A stretch of 64,000 bases of DNA from Caulobacterales bacterium (GTDB lineage: Bacteria; Pseudomonadota; Alphaproteobacteria; Caulobacterales; Caulobacteraceae), in NCBI GenBank assembly GCA_017302105.1, contig JAFLCS010000003.1, forward strand, positions 186,001 through 250,000, given 5' to 3'. The notes beneath the pieces are model-generated. The model worked only from the letters and a program-made list of their open reading frames with translations, did not search any database and was not told the DNA's origin. This document shows, piece by piece, positions 1 through 8,869 of the stretch. The position numbers and the translations under genes were made by a program. Positions within the stretch are counted from its first letter, which is position 1, and every line of letters begins with the position of its first letter.

Positions 1-816
1 AGTGAGGCCGGCTATTTTCCGGACGATGCCATCCTCTATCTGTGTACGGGAAGCCAGGGTGAGCCGCGCGCGGCCCTGAACCGGATCGCTAACGGTGACC
101 ACCCCCACATCACGCTCGGCAAGGGTGATGCCTGTGTGTTCTCGTCGCGGGTCATCCCCGGCAATGAGCTTCAGATCGGCCGGATGCAGGACAAGCTGGC
201 CGAGCGCGGGGTGCGGCTCTACACCGAGCGCGACCATCCCGGTATCCATGTCTCGGGACACCCGTGCCGCGACGAGCTGCGCGAAATGTACCAGTGGGCC
301 CGGCCGCGCATTGCCGTGCCCACCCATGGACAGCGGCGGCACCTGATCGAGCACTGCAACCTGGCGATGGATATGCAGGTGCCCGAGGCCGTGGCGTTGA
401 GGAACGGCGATTTGCTGCGTCTCGCCCCCGGCCTTGCCGAGATCGTCGATGAGGTCCCGTCGGGGCGCCTGTTCGTCGATGGTGGCATCCTGACGCCCGA
501 AGGTTCCGAGGCCCTGAAGGAGCGCCGCCATGCCGCGGTTGCCGGAGTGATTGCCGTAGCCGTCGCGATCGACGGCAAGGGGCGACTGGCCGGCGATCTG
601 GAAATTCGGGGGCTGGGCCTGCCCGGTGACGATGAGCTGGACGAGGCGATGGACGATCTGGCTGATCTGGCCGCCGAGGCGCTGGCCCGCATGAAGCCGG
701 CTGAGCGCCAGGACGATCAGGCCGTCGAACAGGCCGTGGCGCGCGCGGTCAAGCGGGCTGCACGCCAGATCTGGGACCGCAAGCCGGCCGTCGAGACGCT
801 TATCGTCAGGATCTGA
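1..816 (+). CDS. rnj: Ribonuclease J, 3' part (5' end outside window)
   Basis: C-terminal 271 residues of an RNase J type beta-CASP metallo-beta-lactamase ribonuclease, which combines endo- and 5'-3' exonuclease activity in RNA decay and rRNA maturation. The frame is open from base 1. Visible motifs are the beta-CASP segment CTGSQGEP (from base 43), FSSRVIPGNE (around base 136), HVSGHP (around base 247) and VPTHG (around base 316), followed by the usual C-terminal domain ending LIVRI. The metal-binding HxHxDH motif should lie upstream of the window. In alphaproteobacteria this gene commonly precedes mce and proS, as here, although a protease gene is interposed. Family call is secure; completeness cannot be judged. 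Confidence 0.93.
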   Translation, partial: SEAGYFPDDAILYLCTGSQGEPRAALNRIANGDHPHITLGKGDACVFSSRVIPGNELQIGRMQDKLAERGVRLYTERDHPGIHVSGHPCRDELREMYQWARPRIAVPTHGQRRHLIEHCNLAMDMQVPEAVALRNGDLLRLAPGLAEIVDEVPSGRLFVDGGILTPEGSEALKERRHAAVAGVIAVAVAIDGKGRLAGDLEIRGLGLPGDDELDEAMDDLADLAAEALARMKPAERQDDQAVEQAVARAVKRAARQIWDRKPAVETLIVRI

Positions 817-899
817 TAGCGGCGGCATTCGACTTTGACGCCCAGACTATACTGGGTGACAAGGATTGGAGCGTTGCGCGGGAGCTGAAGGGGGCGACT

Positions 900-2126
900 T
901 TGAAAGCCTGGATTGCGACGGCCTTTGCGGCCATGCTGGCGGTCGGACTGATGGACGATGCCGGCCTGACCGGGGCGTTCAGCCCCTGGATCAAGCAGGA
1001 ACTCAAGCCCGGTGATCCACCGGCGACGCCGCAAGGCAGCGGTGACGATTCCTGTCGCTGGGCCAACGACAACGAATGCGATGACCCCGACATTGGAACC
1101 GGGGCCTGTCGGCTCGGCACCGATCGTAGTGACTGTCAGTACCTACGCAATGGCGAGCAGGATGCCTGTCGGTGGGCCAATGACGGCGAATGCGACGAAC
1201 CGGGCATCGGCACCGGAGCCTGTCCGAACGGATCAGACCGCACGGACTGCGGCCCTGTCGCCCAGCTCAGATTCCGCAATGACACCTGCGACACCGCCTT
1301 CAACGGCGTGTGTGAGGAGCCCGGTGCGGGCAACGGCAGCTGTGCCGCTCGGACCGATCGCCGCGATTGCATCGGGGCAGAGCGGCCGATGACGATCAAT
1401 GACCATTTCTTCGGTCGGGACGATCGGATCTTCGTGCCGAGCGAGCGCTATCCGTGGACAATGGTGGGGCAGATTTCGATGGAAGCCGGCGGCGGCTGTA
1501 CCGCCACCCTCATCGGGGCCGATGTTCTAATTACTGCGGCACACTGCATCCATAGCGAGAATGGCCAGACCAATGCGGCGGGCGAGTTTATTGCCAACAA
1601 TGGTGAGCGGGCGCGCATCACCCACTATTTCATCGACCCCAATTTCGACTTTCGCCGCTTCAATACAACCGAGCAGATTGATGGTCTGGATTGGGCACTT
1701 CTCAGGCTTGATCGTCGCTTGGGAGAGCAGATCGGGTTCCTTCAGGTCCTCGATCTGACCGGTATGGGAAGTGGCCGTGCCCGGACAGCAGACCTCTACC
1801 AGGCTGGCTTCTCATGGGATACGGGCGATCATCTGTCGGGCAATCTCGCCTGCCATATCGTCGCGGTCCATGAGGATCAGAACACATTCGCGCACGAATG
1901 CGACACGACCCGGGGTGATTCCGGCTCTCCGTTCATGGCGCGGTCGTCCGGCGGGCGCTATTCAGTCATCGGGACGGATTCGTCCTTCCGGTCCGTCCCT
2001 GGCCAGCCGGTGATGAATATTGCCGTCAGCTCGGGGGGGTGGATGCAGTACCTCGGGCCGTTCCGCGCCCACCAGATCGGCCAGGCCGTCGGAAGCCGCC
2101 AGCAAGCCGGGAGTGACCCGAAATAA
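900..2126 (+). CDS. Secreted trypsin-like (S1) serine protease with three N-terminal four-Cys repeats
   Basis: Protein of 408 residues with a TTG start preceded by the purine-rich AGGGGG about 8 bases upstream. A hydrophobic N-terminus (about residues 3-17) suggests export. Residues 52-157 hold three repeats with identical cysteine spacing C-x7-C-x9-C-x8-C (C52/60/70/79, C90/98/108/117, C130/138/148/157), each with an acidic GTGxC...DC end that could bind calcium or form disulfides (inference). A chymotrypsin-fold protease follows: TAAHC gives H215, DWALL gives D264 and GDSGSP gives S341, so the triad is complete. Its stop overlaps the mce start by one base (TAATG). The protease call is secure; role and substrate of the repeats are unknown to me. 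Confidence 0.85.
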   Translation: MKAWIATAFAAMLAVGLMDDAGLTGAFSPWIKQELKPGDPPATPQGSGDDSCRWANDNECDDPDIGTGACRLGTDRSDCQYLRNGEQDACRWANDGECDEPGIGTGACPNGSDRTDCGPVAQLRFRNDTCDTAFNGVCEEPGAGNGSCAARTDRRDCIGAERPMTINDHFFGRDDRIFVPSERYPWTMVGQISMEAGGGCTATLIGADVLITAAHCIHSENGQTNAAGEFIANNGERARITHYFIDPNFDFRRFNTTEQIDGLDWALLRLDRRLGEQIGFLQVLDLTGMGSGRARTADLYQAGFSWDTGDHLSGNLACHIVAVHEDQNTFAHECDTTRGDSGSPFMARSSGGRYSVIGTDSSFRSVPGQPVMNIAVSSGGWMQYLGPFRAHQIGQAVGSRQQAGSDPK

Positions 2127-2542
2127 TGATTGGACGCCTGAACCATGTGGGGATCGCGACTCCCTCGATCGCCGACAGTACGGCGATGTATCGCGACCTT
2201 CTGGGGGTCACGGACATTGGCGAGCCTTTCGATTTGCCAGCGCAGGGCGTGAAGGTCTGCTTCGTCAATCTGCCCAACAGCCAGATCGAACTGATCGAAC
2301 CGCTGGGGGCCGACAGCCCGATTCGCGGATTTCTCGCCAAGGCTCCGAAGGGGGGGCAGCATCACATCTGTTTCGAGGTGGATGATATCATTGCTGCCCG
2401 TGACGATATGCGAGCCAAGGGGGCAACTATACTGGGCACTGGAGAGCCAAGAATCGGGGCTCACGGGACGCCCATTATCTTCTTGCATCCCAAGAACATG
2501 GGCGGGGTTCTTGTCGAACTAATGGAGGCTCCCGGACACTGA
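2126..2542 (+). CDS. mce: Methylmalonyl-CoA epimerase
   Basis: 138-residue protein of the vicinal oxygen chelate (glyoxalase/VOC) superfamily. It should interconvert (2R)- and (2S)-methylmalonyl-CoA, linking propionyl-CoA catabolism to succinyl-CoA via methylmalonyl-CoA mutase; neither carboxylase nor mutase is in the window. Two VOC half-modules are visible: LNHVGIAT with metal ligand H7, QHHICFEV with H79/H80, and VLVELME with E131. Length is normal. The ATG overlaps the stop of the upstream protease gene, so the two are probably translationally coupled, although the protease has no obvious metabolic link. The position between rnj and a DUF1467 gene is the usual alphaproteobacterial context. 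Confidence 0.93.
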   Translation: MIGRLNHVGIATPSIADSTAMYRDLLGVTDIGEPFDLPAQGVKVCFVNLPNSQIELIEPLGADSPIRGFLAKAPKGGQHHICFEVDDIIAARDDMRAKGATILGTGEPRIGAHGTPIIFLHPKNMGGVLVELMEAPGH

Positions 2543-2565
2543 TCCGGGCGGCGAGGGAGGATGCC

Positions 2566-3162
2566 ATGAGGCGGGTGATGTCAGTTGCCATGGCGGCGGC
2601 CTGTTCAATATTGTTCGGGTGCGATGAGCCGGACGCGGCGGATGGGATGTCGCCGGCACCGGCTCCTTCCGATGCTGCCACGCCTTCTGAACCGGTGCCG
2701 GATGAACCGGAAACCGGCTTCGCAGCGCAGCTGGCTGAACTGCTGAAATGCGCCGATCAGCCCAACCCCACACCCTTGCTGATCGCATTGGCGCAAGCAG
2801 GCCGCATCGACGTTTCGGACAATGTCGGCTTTGACGGTCTGAGCTGCTTTGCGCTGGCAGAGCCGATCGTGCTGCCCGCGCGCGACGGCGTGGACCCTTT
2901 GCCGGTCGAAACCATCTGCGCCTTCGATGAAACCTATCCCGAGACCCTGGCCGGAACGCCCTATGAAGGGCGGCTGTACCAGCGCGGTCCGGGCACCTCG
3001 CCGGGGATGGTGATTCGGGCCGTCGTTCGCGAAACCGGGGGCGGTGAGGCGTATCGCTGGCTGCAGGTCAGCGATGCCCGGATCGGCGCGCGTATCGAGC
3101 CTTGGAGTGTGGTATCGCAAGATCCGGCGCTCGTCGCCATCACCTGCAGTCGTCTGGAGTAG
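2566..3162 (+). CDS. Putative lipoprotein of unknown function
   Basis: 198 residues. The start at 2566 is chosen over ATG 2561, which is followed immediately by a stop; GAGGGAGG lies five bases upstream. A signal peptide ends in the lipobox LFGC, so C19 should be lipidated. A Pro/Ala/Glu-rich linker (about 25-50) leads to a globular domain with four or more cysteines (for example LLKCAD, LSCFAL, TICAFDE, ITCSRLE) that could form disulfides in the periplasm. I recognise no catalytic motif or named family. It sits between mce and the DUF1467 gene and ends three bases before the latter, so it is probably co-transcribed with that core block. Confidence 0.75.
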   Translation: MRRVMSVAMAAACSILFGCDEPDAADGMSPAPAPSDAATPSEPVPDEPETGFAAQLAELLKCADQPNPTPLLIALAQAGRIDVSDNVGFDGLSCFALAEPIVLPARDGVDPLPVETICAFDETYPETLAGTPYEGRLYQRGPGTSPGMVIRAVVRETGGGEAYRWLQVSDARIGARIEPWSVVSQDPALVAITCSRLE

Positions 3163-3165
3163 GCC

Positions 3166-3432
3166 GTGTTCGTCGGTCCGATTACCCTGTTTGCCATCTA
3201 CATCGTCATCTGGTGGGTGGTTCTGTTCGTGATCCTGCCTCTGGGCATGAGCCAGGGGCCGCGGGACCGTCCAACGGATGGGGCGGACTGGGGGGCCCCG
3301 CCGGTCACCAACCTGAAGCGCAAATTCTTCACCACGACCTGGGTTGCGGCCCTGGTGTGGATCGCCCTGGTTCTGGTGGTACAGTTCCAGCTCATTCCGC
3401 TGCCGGACCTGCCGTCCACCCGCCCGAACTAG
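3166..3432 (+). CDS. DUF1467 family small inner-membrane protein
   Basis: 88 residues from a GTG start three bases after the preceding stop. Two hydrophobic helices are visible (about 5-28 and 58-78), joined by a polar loop containing GAPPVTNLKRKF, the hallmark of the DUF1467 family found next to mce and proS in many alphaproteobacteria. Function is unknown. The loop pattern predicts a two-pass inner-membrane protein. It is followed 13 bases later by another lipoprotein gene and then by proS. Family recognition comes from the conserved context and the motif pattern. Confidence 0.82.
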   Translation: MFVGPITLFAIYIVIWWVVLFVILPLGMSQGPRDRPTDGADWGAPPVTNLKRKFFTTTWVAALVWIALVLVVQFQLIPLPDLPSTRPN

Positions 3433-3445
3433 AGAGGCCCCCTCG

Positions 3446-3835
3446 ATGATCCGACGCGTCCTTATCCTGACGGCCGTTGCCGCGCTGGTGCTGGCCGGCT
3501 GTAACCGAACCGGTGAAGGCGGCCAGGGATCGAGCGCGGAGGCCGCCGCCACGGAGACGCCCGAACAGTTCATCGGTACCTGGGCGGCCGATTGCCAGCG
3601 TCCGTTCGTGCGTTTTGCCGAGCACGAGATTCAGATCTTCGCCGATGGCCAGACCTATCCGATCACGGGCGTCACCTATGACGGATCGTCCCTGGTGGTC
3701 GCCTACACGACCGGCAATGGGCCGATCGAAGAGACGTTCGCGGCCCAGGGCGAAAACCTGAGTCTGGTGGGTGGAGCCTATGACGGGGTGGATGTGCCGG
3801 CGGCCGAGGCAACCCCAATGCAGCGCTGCGAATAG
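3446..3835 (+). CDS. Small putative lipoprotein of unknown function
   Basis: 129 residues. The frame is open further upstream, but the ATG at 3446 follows the DUF1467 stop and gives a clean signal peptide with lipobox VLAGC (C19). The mature part begins with a Gly/Ser/Ala/Thr-rich linker and then a compact domain starting ETPEQFIGTWAADCQRPF, which resembles the opening of small lipocalin-like or GTWA lipoprotein domains; I cannot place it in a named family. C-terminal MQRCE supplies a second cysteine, possibly disulfide-bonded to the DCQ cysteine. It lies 84 bases before proS, and that gap contains a possible promoter, so it may end the upstream transcript. Confidence 0.72.
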   Translation: MIRRVLILTAVAALVLAGCNRTGEGGQGSSAEAAATETPEQFIGTWAADCQRPFVRFAEHEIQIFADGQTYPITGVTYDGSSLVVAYTTGNGPIEETFAAQGENLSLVGGAYDGVDVPAAEATPMQRCE

Positions 3836-3853
3836 GGTTTTCGTTGGCGTCCG

Positions 3854-3883
3854 TTGCGAAGCGGGCGTGCTCGGGGCTAAACG
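3854..3883 (+). promoter_or_regulatory. Possible vegetative promoter of proS
   Basis: TTGCGAA (3854-3860) is followed after 15 bases by GCTAAACG (3876-3883), close to the Caulobacter housekeeping consensus TTGACGS-N10-14-GCTANAWC. It lies in the gap between the lipoprotein stop and the proS ATG. Similar TTGCGn elements occur upstream of sidA and gyrA here. Sequence inspection only. Confidence 0.35.
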
Positions 3884-3919
3884 GAAGTTCCTCCCGTTGT
3901 TGCTTGTCTGGACACCTCG

Positions 3920-5236
3920 ATGCGCCTGTCGCGCTACTTCCTGCCGACCCTGAAAGAGGCGCCTTCGGACGCTCAGATCATCTCGCACCAGCTGATGCTG
4001 CGCGCCGGCCTGATCCGCCAGGAGGCGGCGGGCATCTATGCCTGGTTGCCGCTGGGTCTGCGGGTGCTCAAGAAGGTTGAGCAGATCGTGCGTGAGGAGA
4101 TGAACCGCGCCGGGGCCGTCGAGATCCTGATGCCGACCCTGCAACTGGCCGACCTGTGGCGCGAGAGCGGTCGCTACGACGACTATGGCGATGAGATGCT
4201 GCGCATCAAGGACCGCCATGAGCGTGATCTGCTCTATGGTCCCACAGCCGAAGAGGTCGTGACCGAGATCTTCCGGGCCTATGTGAAGAGCTACAAGGCC
4301 CTCCCGCTCAATCTGTACAATATCCAGTGGAAATTTCGCGACGAGCGGCGCCCGCGTTTCGGTGTGATGCGCGGACGCGAATTCCTGATGAAGGACGCTT
4401 ACAGCTTCGATATCGACGAGGCTGCGGCGCGCAAAGCCTATAACCGGATGTTCGTAGCCTATTTGAATACCTTCGAGCGGCTGGGGTTGAAGGCGGTGCC
4501 AATGAAGGCCGACCCGGGCCCGATCGGCGGCGACCTGAGCCATGAGTTCATCATCCTGGCCGACACGGGCGAGAGCCAGGTCTTCTGTCATCGCGACCTG
4601 ATCGACATGGGCGCACCCGGTTCGGACGTGGATTGGTTCGGCGATTTGCAGCCGATCGTGGACCAGCGCACGGCGCTGTATGCCGCGACCGAAGAAATGC
4701 ACGATGAGACGGCCTATCTGGCCGTGCCGGAAGAACAGCGTCTGACGGCGCGGGGCATCGAGGTGGGCCATATCTTCTATTTCGGGACCAAATATTCGGC
4801 CCCGATGAAGGCCAAGGTAGCAGGGCCGGACGGGCAGGACACGGAAATCCACGGCGGGTCGTATGGTGTCGGGGTGTCGCGGCTGCTGGGCGCGATCATC
4901 GAGGCCAGTCACGACGAGGCCGGCATCATCTGGCCTGACGCAGTGGCCCCGTTCGATGTGGTGGTGATCAATCTGCGCGGCAGCGACGCGGCGGTCTCGG
5001 CGGCCTGCGAAGAGGCGGTTCAGGCGCTGGAGAGCGCCGGCAAGGACGTGCTGTACGACGACACTGACGAGCGGCCCGGCGGCAAGTTCGCCACCGCCGA
5101 TCTGATCGGCGTGCCCTGGCAACTGACCATTGGGCCCAAGGGGCTGGCCGAAGGCGTGGTCGAGCTGAAGCGCCGGGCGACGGGTGAAAAGATCAGCCTG
5201 CCGCTAGATCAGGCGCTGGCGAGGATCTCCGGATGA
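3920..5236 (+). CDS. proS: Prolyl-tRNA synthetase (short alphaproteobacterial type)
   Basis: 438-residue class II aminoacyl-tRNA synthetase that charges tRNA-Pro with proline. Visible are the N-terminal [10 protein letters not shown], the PTAEE proline-binding segment (108-112), motif 2 with [17 protein letters not shown] (139-155), and motif 3 region [10 protein letters not shown], followed by an anticodon-binding domain ending in a Lys/Arg-rich segment. At 438 residues it lacks the roughly 180-residue YbaK-like editing insertion of the E. coli enzyme (about 570 residues), as is normal for alphaproteobacterial ProRS; editing of Ala-tRNA-Pro would need a separate protein. It overlaps lolC by four bases (ATGA), indicating one transcript. 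Confidence 0.97.
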   Translation: MRLSRYFLPTLKEAPSDAQIISHQLMLRAGLIRQEAAGIYAWLPLGLRVLKKVEQIVREEMNRAGAVEILMPTLQLADLWRESGRYDDYGDEMLRIKDRHERDLLYGPTAEEVVTEIFRAYVKSYKALPLNLYNIQWKFRDERRPRFGVMRGREFLMKDAYSFDIDEAAARKAYNRMFVAYLNTFERLGLKAVPMKADPGPIGGDLSHEFIILADTGESQVFCHRDLIDMGAPGSDVDWFGDLQPIVDQRTALYAATEEMHDETAYLAVPEEQRLTARGIEVGHIFYFGTKYSAPMKAKVAGPDGQDTEIHGGSYGVGVSRLLGAIIEASHDEAGIIWPDAVAPFDVVVINLRGSDAAVSAACEEAVQALESAGKDVLYDDTDERPGGKFATADLIGVPWQLTIGPKGLAEGVVELKRRATGEKISLPLDQALARISG

Positions 5237-6516
5237 GCGACGCCAAGCCCGCTGGGCCATTTTCCGCCTGGGAATTGGGTCTCGCCTGGCGCTATCTCAG
5301 GGCGCGACGCAAGGACGGCGGCGTGGCGCTGATCGCCATCATCTCGTTCCTGGGCATCATGCTGGGGGTAATGGTTCTGGTCATCGTCATGTCGGTGATG
5401 AACGGCTTTACGTCCGAACTGATCAACCGGCTCCTGGCGGTGGACGGCCATGTCTATGTCCAGGGCAGTACCCTCAGCGGGGCGGGCCGCGAACAGACGC
5501 TGGAGCGGGTGCGCAGCCTGCCAGAGGTGACGGAGGCGACGCCGCTGATTCAGGCCCAGACCTTTGCCAGCGGCCCGGGCGGGGCGTCGACCGGTGCGCT
5601 GGTTCGCGGCGTTCGCGGCGATGATCTGAGGGCGTCGGCCGTCGGGCAGGATGGGGTGAAGGCCGGCTCGCTCGGCGGTTTCGGGCAAGGCGACTACGGC
5701 GGCGACGTCATTGCGGTCGGCGAGGTGCTGGCGCAACAGCTTGGGGTCGGTCCCGGTGATACCCTGACCCTGCTTTCTCAGGATGGCGGGAGTTCGGCCT
5801 TCGGCTCGGCGCCGCTGGAAAAGACCTATGAGATCGGCGCGATCGTCACGACCGGCGTGGCCACCTTTGATCAGGTGATGATCTATATGCCGATCGAGCA
5901 GGCGGAGCTGTTCTTCGCGCGCGAGGGTCTGTGGGACATGATCCAGGTCCAGATCGAGCGCCCGGAAAGAGCGCCCGAGACGACGGAACGGCTGCGCGAA
6001 CTGCTGGGGCCGCAGGCCATGGTGCTGGACTGGACCACCCAGAATGCGACCATGCGCGGGGCCCTGGCGGTCGAGCGCACAGTCATGCGCCTGATCCTCA
6101 TGCTGATCGTGCTGGTAGCGGCACTGAACATCATCTCCGGCATCGTCATGCTGGTGAAGAACAAGACCCGCGACATCGCCATCATGCGGACCATGGGGGC
6201 CGGGCAGGGGTCTATCCTACGGATCTTCCTGACGGCGGGCTTTTCGATCGGTGCTGCAGGCACCTTAATCGGCTTTGTATTGGGCGTGCTGTTCTGTCTG
6301 TTCATCCGGCCGATCCAGTCCTTCATCGAAATGCTGATCGGGCGATCGTTGTTTCCGCCTGAGATCTATTTCCTGGACGGCATTCCTGCCCGCATCGAAT
6401 GGCCGGAAATCATCATCATCGCCGGAGCGGCGCTGGTCCTGTCGGCCCTGGCGGCGCTGATCCCATCATGGCGCGCCTCGCGGACCGACCCGGTGGAGGC
6501 GCTTCGCTATGAGTGA
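5233..6516 (+). CDS. lolC: Lipoprotein-releasing ABC transporter, permease subunit (LolC/LolE family)
   Basis: 427-residue inner-membrane subunit of the Lol system, which extracts outer-membrane lipoproteins from the inner membrane and hands them to LolA. The topology matches the family: one N-terminal helix (about 30-52, [20 protein letters not shown]), a large periplasmic domain (about 53-275), then three C-terminal helices (about 278-303, 325-357, 388-412) and the typical end [15 protein letters not shown]. Alphaproteobacteria generally carry one LolC/E-type permease that would act as a homodimer; only one is seen here. It overlaps proS by four bases and lolD by eight. Confidence 0.93.
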   Translation: MSDAKPAGPFSAWELGLAWRYLRARRKDGGVALIAIISFLGIMLGVMVLVIVMSVMNGFTSELINRLLAVDGHVYVQGSTLSGAGREQTLERVRSLPEVTEATPLIQAQTFASGPGGASTGALVRGVRGDDLRASAVGQDGVKAGSLGGFGQGDYGGDVIAVGEVLAQQLGVGPGDTLTLLSQDGGSSAFGSAPLEKTYEIGAIVTTGVATFDQVMIYMPIEQAELFFAREGLWDMIQVQIERPERAPETTERLRELLGPQAMVLDWTTQNATMRGALAVERTVMRLILMLIVLVAALNIISGIVMLVKNKTRDIAIMRTMGAGQGSILRIFLTAGFSIGAAGTLIGFVLGVLFCLFIRPIQSFIEMLIGRSLFPPEIYFLDGIPARIEWPEIIIIAGAALVLSALAALIPSWRASRTDPVEALRYE

Positions 6517-7210
6517 GCCGCTGCTGGATGTGCGGGGTCTCCACCGCACCTATGTGACGGGCGATCGGGCGCTGGAGGTCCTCAAGGGGGCCGATGTTCA
6601 GGTCATGCCCGGCGAGGTGGTCGGGCTGATCGGACCGTCTGGATCTGGCAAGTCGAGCCTGCTCCATGCCGCCGGCCTCCTGGAACGGCCCAATGCCGGG
6701 ACGATTCTGATCGATGGCGAGGATGTCGGGGCGCTTGACGAGCGGGGCCGCACGCGCCTGCGACTGGCCAAGATCGGTTTCGTCTATCAATTCCATCATC
6801 TGATGCCGGAATTTGATGCGCGAGATAATGTCGCCCTGCCGATGCGTATGGCGGGCATCGGTCAGGCGGAGGCGCGCGGGCGGGCGTCTGAAATGCTGGG
6901 CCGGCTGGGTCTGTCCGAGCGTCTGACCCATCAGCCGGGGCAACTGTCGGGCGGAGAGCAGCAGCGGGTAGCCATCGCGCGGGCGCTAGCCAATCAGCCT
7001 CGACTGTTGCTGGCCGATGAGCCGACCGGGAATCTGGATCCTACGACCAGCCAGGCGGTGTTCCAGGCCCTGCACGACCTGGTGCGCGAAACCGGCGTCG
7101 GAGCACTGATCGCGACGCACAATATGGAGCTGGCCGGTCATATGGACCGCGTCTTCGCCCTGAAGGACGGGCATCTGGAAGAGCGGGTGGCGCAGAGCCA
7201 AGCGTACTAG
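6509..7210 (+). CDS. lolD: Lipoprotein-releasing ABC transporter, ATP-binding subunit LolD
   Basis: 233-residue ATPase that powers the Lol exporter together with the preceding permease. Walker [10 protein letters not shown] (42-50), Q-loop region around [11 protein letters not shown] (92-102; the FHHLMPEF segment is typical of LolD), signature LSGGEQQR (146-153), Walker B LLLADEP (167-172) and the H-loop in IATHN are all intact. The ATG lies inside the last codons of lolC (8-base overlap). It ends two bases before the convergent erpA stop. In many alphaproteobacteria lolD is followed by dnaE; here dnaE is about 11 kb further on. Confidence 0.95.
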   Translation: MSEPLLDVRGLHRTYVTGDRALEVLKGADVQVMPGEVVGLIGPSGSGKSSLLHAAGLLERPNAGTILIDGEDVGALDERGRTRLRLAKIGFVYQFHHLMPEFDARDNVALPMRMAGIGQAEARGRASEMLGRLGLSERLTHQPGQLSGGEQQRVAIARALANQPRLLLADEPTGNLDPTTSQAVFQALHDLVRETGVGALIATHNMELAGHMDRVFALKDGHLEERVAQSQAY

Positions 7211-7212
7211 AG

Positions 7213-7545
7213 TCAGATCGAAAAACTGACGCCACAGCCGCAGTTGGCCACCGCGTTGGGATTGACGATCTTGAACTGGGCCCCGAGCAGTTCGTCGACG
7301 AACTGAATCTCGGACCCAGCCAGGAAGGGCAGGGACACCTCGTCCACGAGCGCGGTCTGGCCATCGTGTTCGATGCGGTGATCGTCGGGCTCCGCAGCCT
7401 CGACCAGATCCAGCCGATACTGAAAGCCGGAGCAGCCGCCGCCATCGACGGCGACGCGCAGCATCAGGGGCTTGCCCTCGGCCTTGGACAGGTCGGCGAG
7501 GCGGCGTGCGGCACTTTCGGCAAGGGTAACGGGTTTCAGGCTCAT
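7213..7545 (-). CDS. erpA: A-type iron-sulfur carrier (ErpA/IscA family)
   Basis: 110-residue Fe-S cluster insertion protein. The three conserved cysteines are present: C38 in GGGCSGFQY and C102/C104 in [10 protein letters not shown], the arrangement that binds and transfers a cluster to client enzymes. The start is placed at MSLKPVTL; an ATG eight codons upstream (MAPHIDPT) is possible but less conserved in my judgement. It is divergent from the dgt-like gene with 63 bases between starts, and convergent with lolD with two bases between stops. Distinguishing ErpA from IscA or SufA needs phylogeny; solo position away from isc or suf genes favours ErpA. Confidence 0.9.
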   Translation of the reverse strand: MSLKPVTLAESAARRLADLSKAEGKPLMLRVAVDGGGCSGFQYRLDLVEAAEPDDHRIEHDGQTALVDEVSLPFLAGSEIQFVDELLGAQFKIVNPNAVANCGCGVSFSI

Positions 7546-7608
7546 CGTAGGGTCTATATGAGGGGCCATGGGCCTGCGCGAAAGGGCCTTCCGTCGGTGG
7601 CCCAGCGG

Positions 7609-8790
7609 ATGACAGCAACAAGCGAGAGAGCGCCCTACGCCTCGGACCCGGCTTCCAGCCTCGGACGGCTCTTCGCCGAGGCACCGTCGGCGATGCGCAC
7701 CGCCTTTGCGCGCGACCGCGACCGCATCATCCATTGCACACCGTTCCGCCGGCTGAAGGGCAAGACCCAGGTCTTCATCGCCCATGAGGGGGATCACTAC
7801 CGCACGCGCCTGACTCACAGCCTGGAGGTTGCGCAGATTGCGCGCTCGTTGGCGACGGCCCTGTCGCTGGATCAGGATCTGGCCGAGGTCATCGCCCTGG
7901 CCCACGACCTGGGCCATCCGCCGTTCGGCCATGCGGGAGAGGATCAGTTGAAGGCCCTGATGGAGCCTTGGGCCGGCTTCGACCACAATGTGCAGACCTT
8001 TCGTATCGTGACGCGACTGGAGCATCGCTATCCAGGCTTCGAGGGGCTGAACCCGAGCTGGGAGACGCTGGAGGGCGTCATCAAGCACAACGGCCCGATT
8101 GACCACCGCCTGGACGAGCCGGCCTGGCGGGCCGTGAAGGACTATCAGGCGAGCTGGGATCTGCGACCCGGCACCTTCGCCTCGCTGGAGGCCCAGGTTG
8201 CGGCTGTTTCGGATGATATCGCCTACAACAACCACGACGTCGACGACGGGCTACAGGCCGGCCTGTTTGGTCTGGATGAGCTTGAGGGTGTCCCTCTTGT
8301 CGGGCCGATCCTCGAAGGGGTGCGGGCCGACTGGCCCGAGGTCGACGCGCGTATGGCTGGGATCGAGACGGTGCGGCGCATGATCGGGGTCATGATCGGC
8401 GATATCCTGGCCGAGACCGCGCGGCGTCTGGCCGCAGACGATATCGACACCCCTGAGGACGTCCGCCGGGCCGGTCGCGCCATGGTCCAGTTTTCCGATG
8501 GGATGATGCAGGATCTGGCCCGGCTGCGCGCCTTCCTATTCGAACGGATGTATCGGCACGAGCGGATCAATCTGATGCGCGACCGGGCGGCGCGAACCAT
8601 CGATCGGCTGTTCGGTCTGTATTTGGAACGGCCCGAAGAGATGCCGACTGAATGGGCGACCCGCGCCCGGGCCGGCGGAGAGGCGCGGCGGGCGCGGGCG
8701 GTATGCGACTATATCGCCGGAATGACCGATCTGTTCGCCTTCGAGGAATATCGCCGACTGTTCGGTCTTGTGGATGACGTGGAGTTGTGA
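7609..8790 (+). CDS. dgt: dGTPase-like HD-domain nucleotide triphosphohydrolase
   Basis: 393 residues from ATG 7609. An in-frame ATG at 7558 would add 17 residues, but [14 protein letters not shown] resembles the usual family start. The family hydrolyses dNTPs to deoxynucleoside and triphosphate, helping to control dNTP pools. HD-domain residues are visible: H70 in [10 protein letters not shown]99-D100 in [15 protein letters not shown], and a later acidic residue in [15 protein letters not shown]. The [17 protein letters not shown] segment is typical of the alphaproteobacterial type. In many relatives argS lies between this gene and the SPOR gene; here the next gene starts 79 bases later and argS is not in the window. 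Confidence 0.92.
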   Translation: MTATSERAPYASDPASSLGRLFAEAPSAMRTAFARDRDRIIHCTPFRRLKGKTQVFIAHEGDHYRTRLTHSLEVAQIARSLATALSLDQDLAEVIALAHDLGHPPFGHAGEDQLKALMEPWAGFDHNVQTFRIVTRLEHRYPGFEGLNPSWETLEGVIKHNGPIDHRLDEPAWRAVKDYQASWDLRPGTFASLEAQVAAVSDDIAYNNHDVDDGLQAGLFGLDELEGVPLVGPILEGVRADWPEVDARMAGIETVRRMIGVMIGDILAETARRLAADDIDTPEDVRRAGRAMVQFSDGMMQDLARLRAFLFERMYRHERINLMRDRAARTIDRLFGLYLERPEEMPTEWATRARAGGEARRARAVCDYIAGMTDLFAFEEYRRLFGLVDDVEL

Positions 8791-8826
8791 TTCGGATGAA
8801 GCCGGGGTTGGGCTAGACTTGGTGGG

Positions 8827-8853
8827 TTCGCTCGCGATTCGTCGGCGAGCGAA
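8827..8853 (+). promoter_or_regulatory. Perfect 9-bp stem-loop in the leader of the SPOR gene
   Basis: TTCGCTCGC (8827-8835) and GCGAGCGAA (8845-8853) are exact inverted repeats around a nine-base loop, ending 16 bases before the SPOR-protein ATG and just before its GAGG ribosome binding site. No T-run follows, so it is not a standard terminator. A role in translation or mRNA stability is inference. Confidence 0.45.
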
Positions 8854-8869
8854 GATATGAGGCGACCCG

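Noticed and set aside
835-853. TTGACG and TATACT before the protease gene
   Set aside because: Both boxes look good but are only seven bases apart, far too close for one sigma-70 promoter.
3392-5122. 576-codon open frame antisense to proS
   Set aside because: No ribosome site or family motif; low-complexity composition produced by GC-skewed codons of proS.
8826-8840. GTTC-N7-ATTC resembling a LexA box before the SPOR gene
   Set aside because: One mismatch, part of a longer hairpin, and no promoter overlap. Not a credible SOS site on its own.
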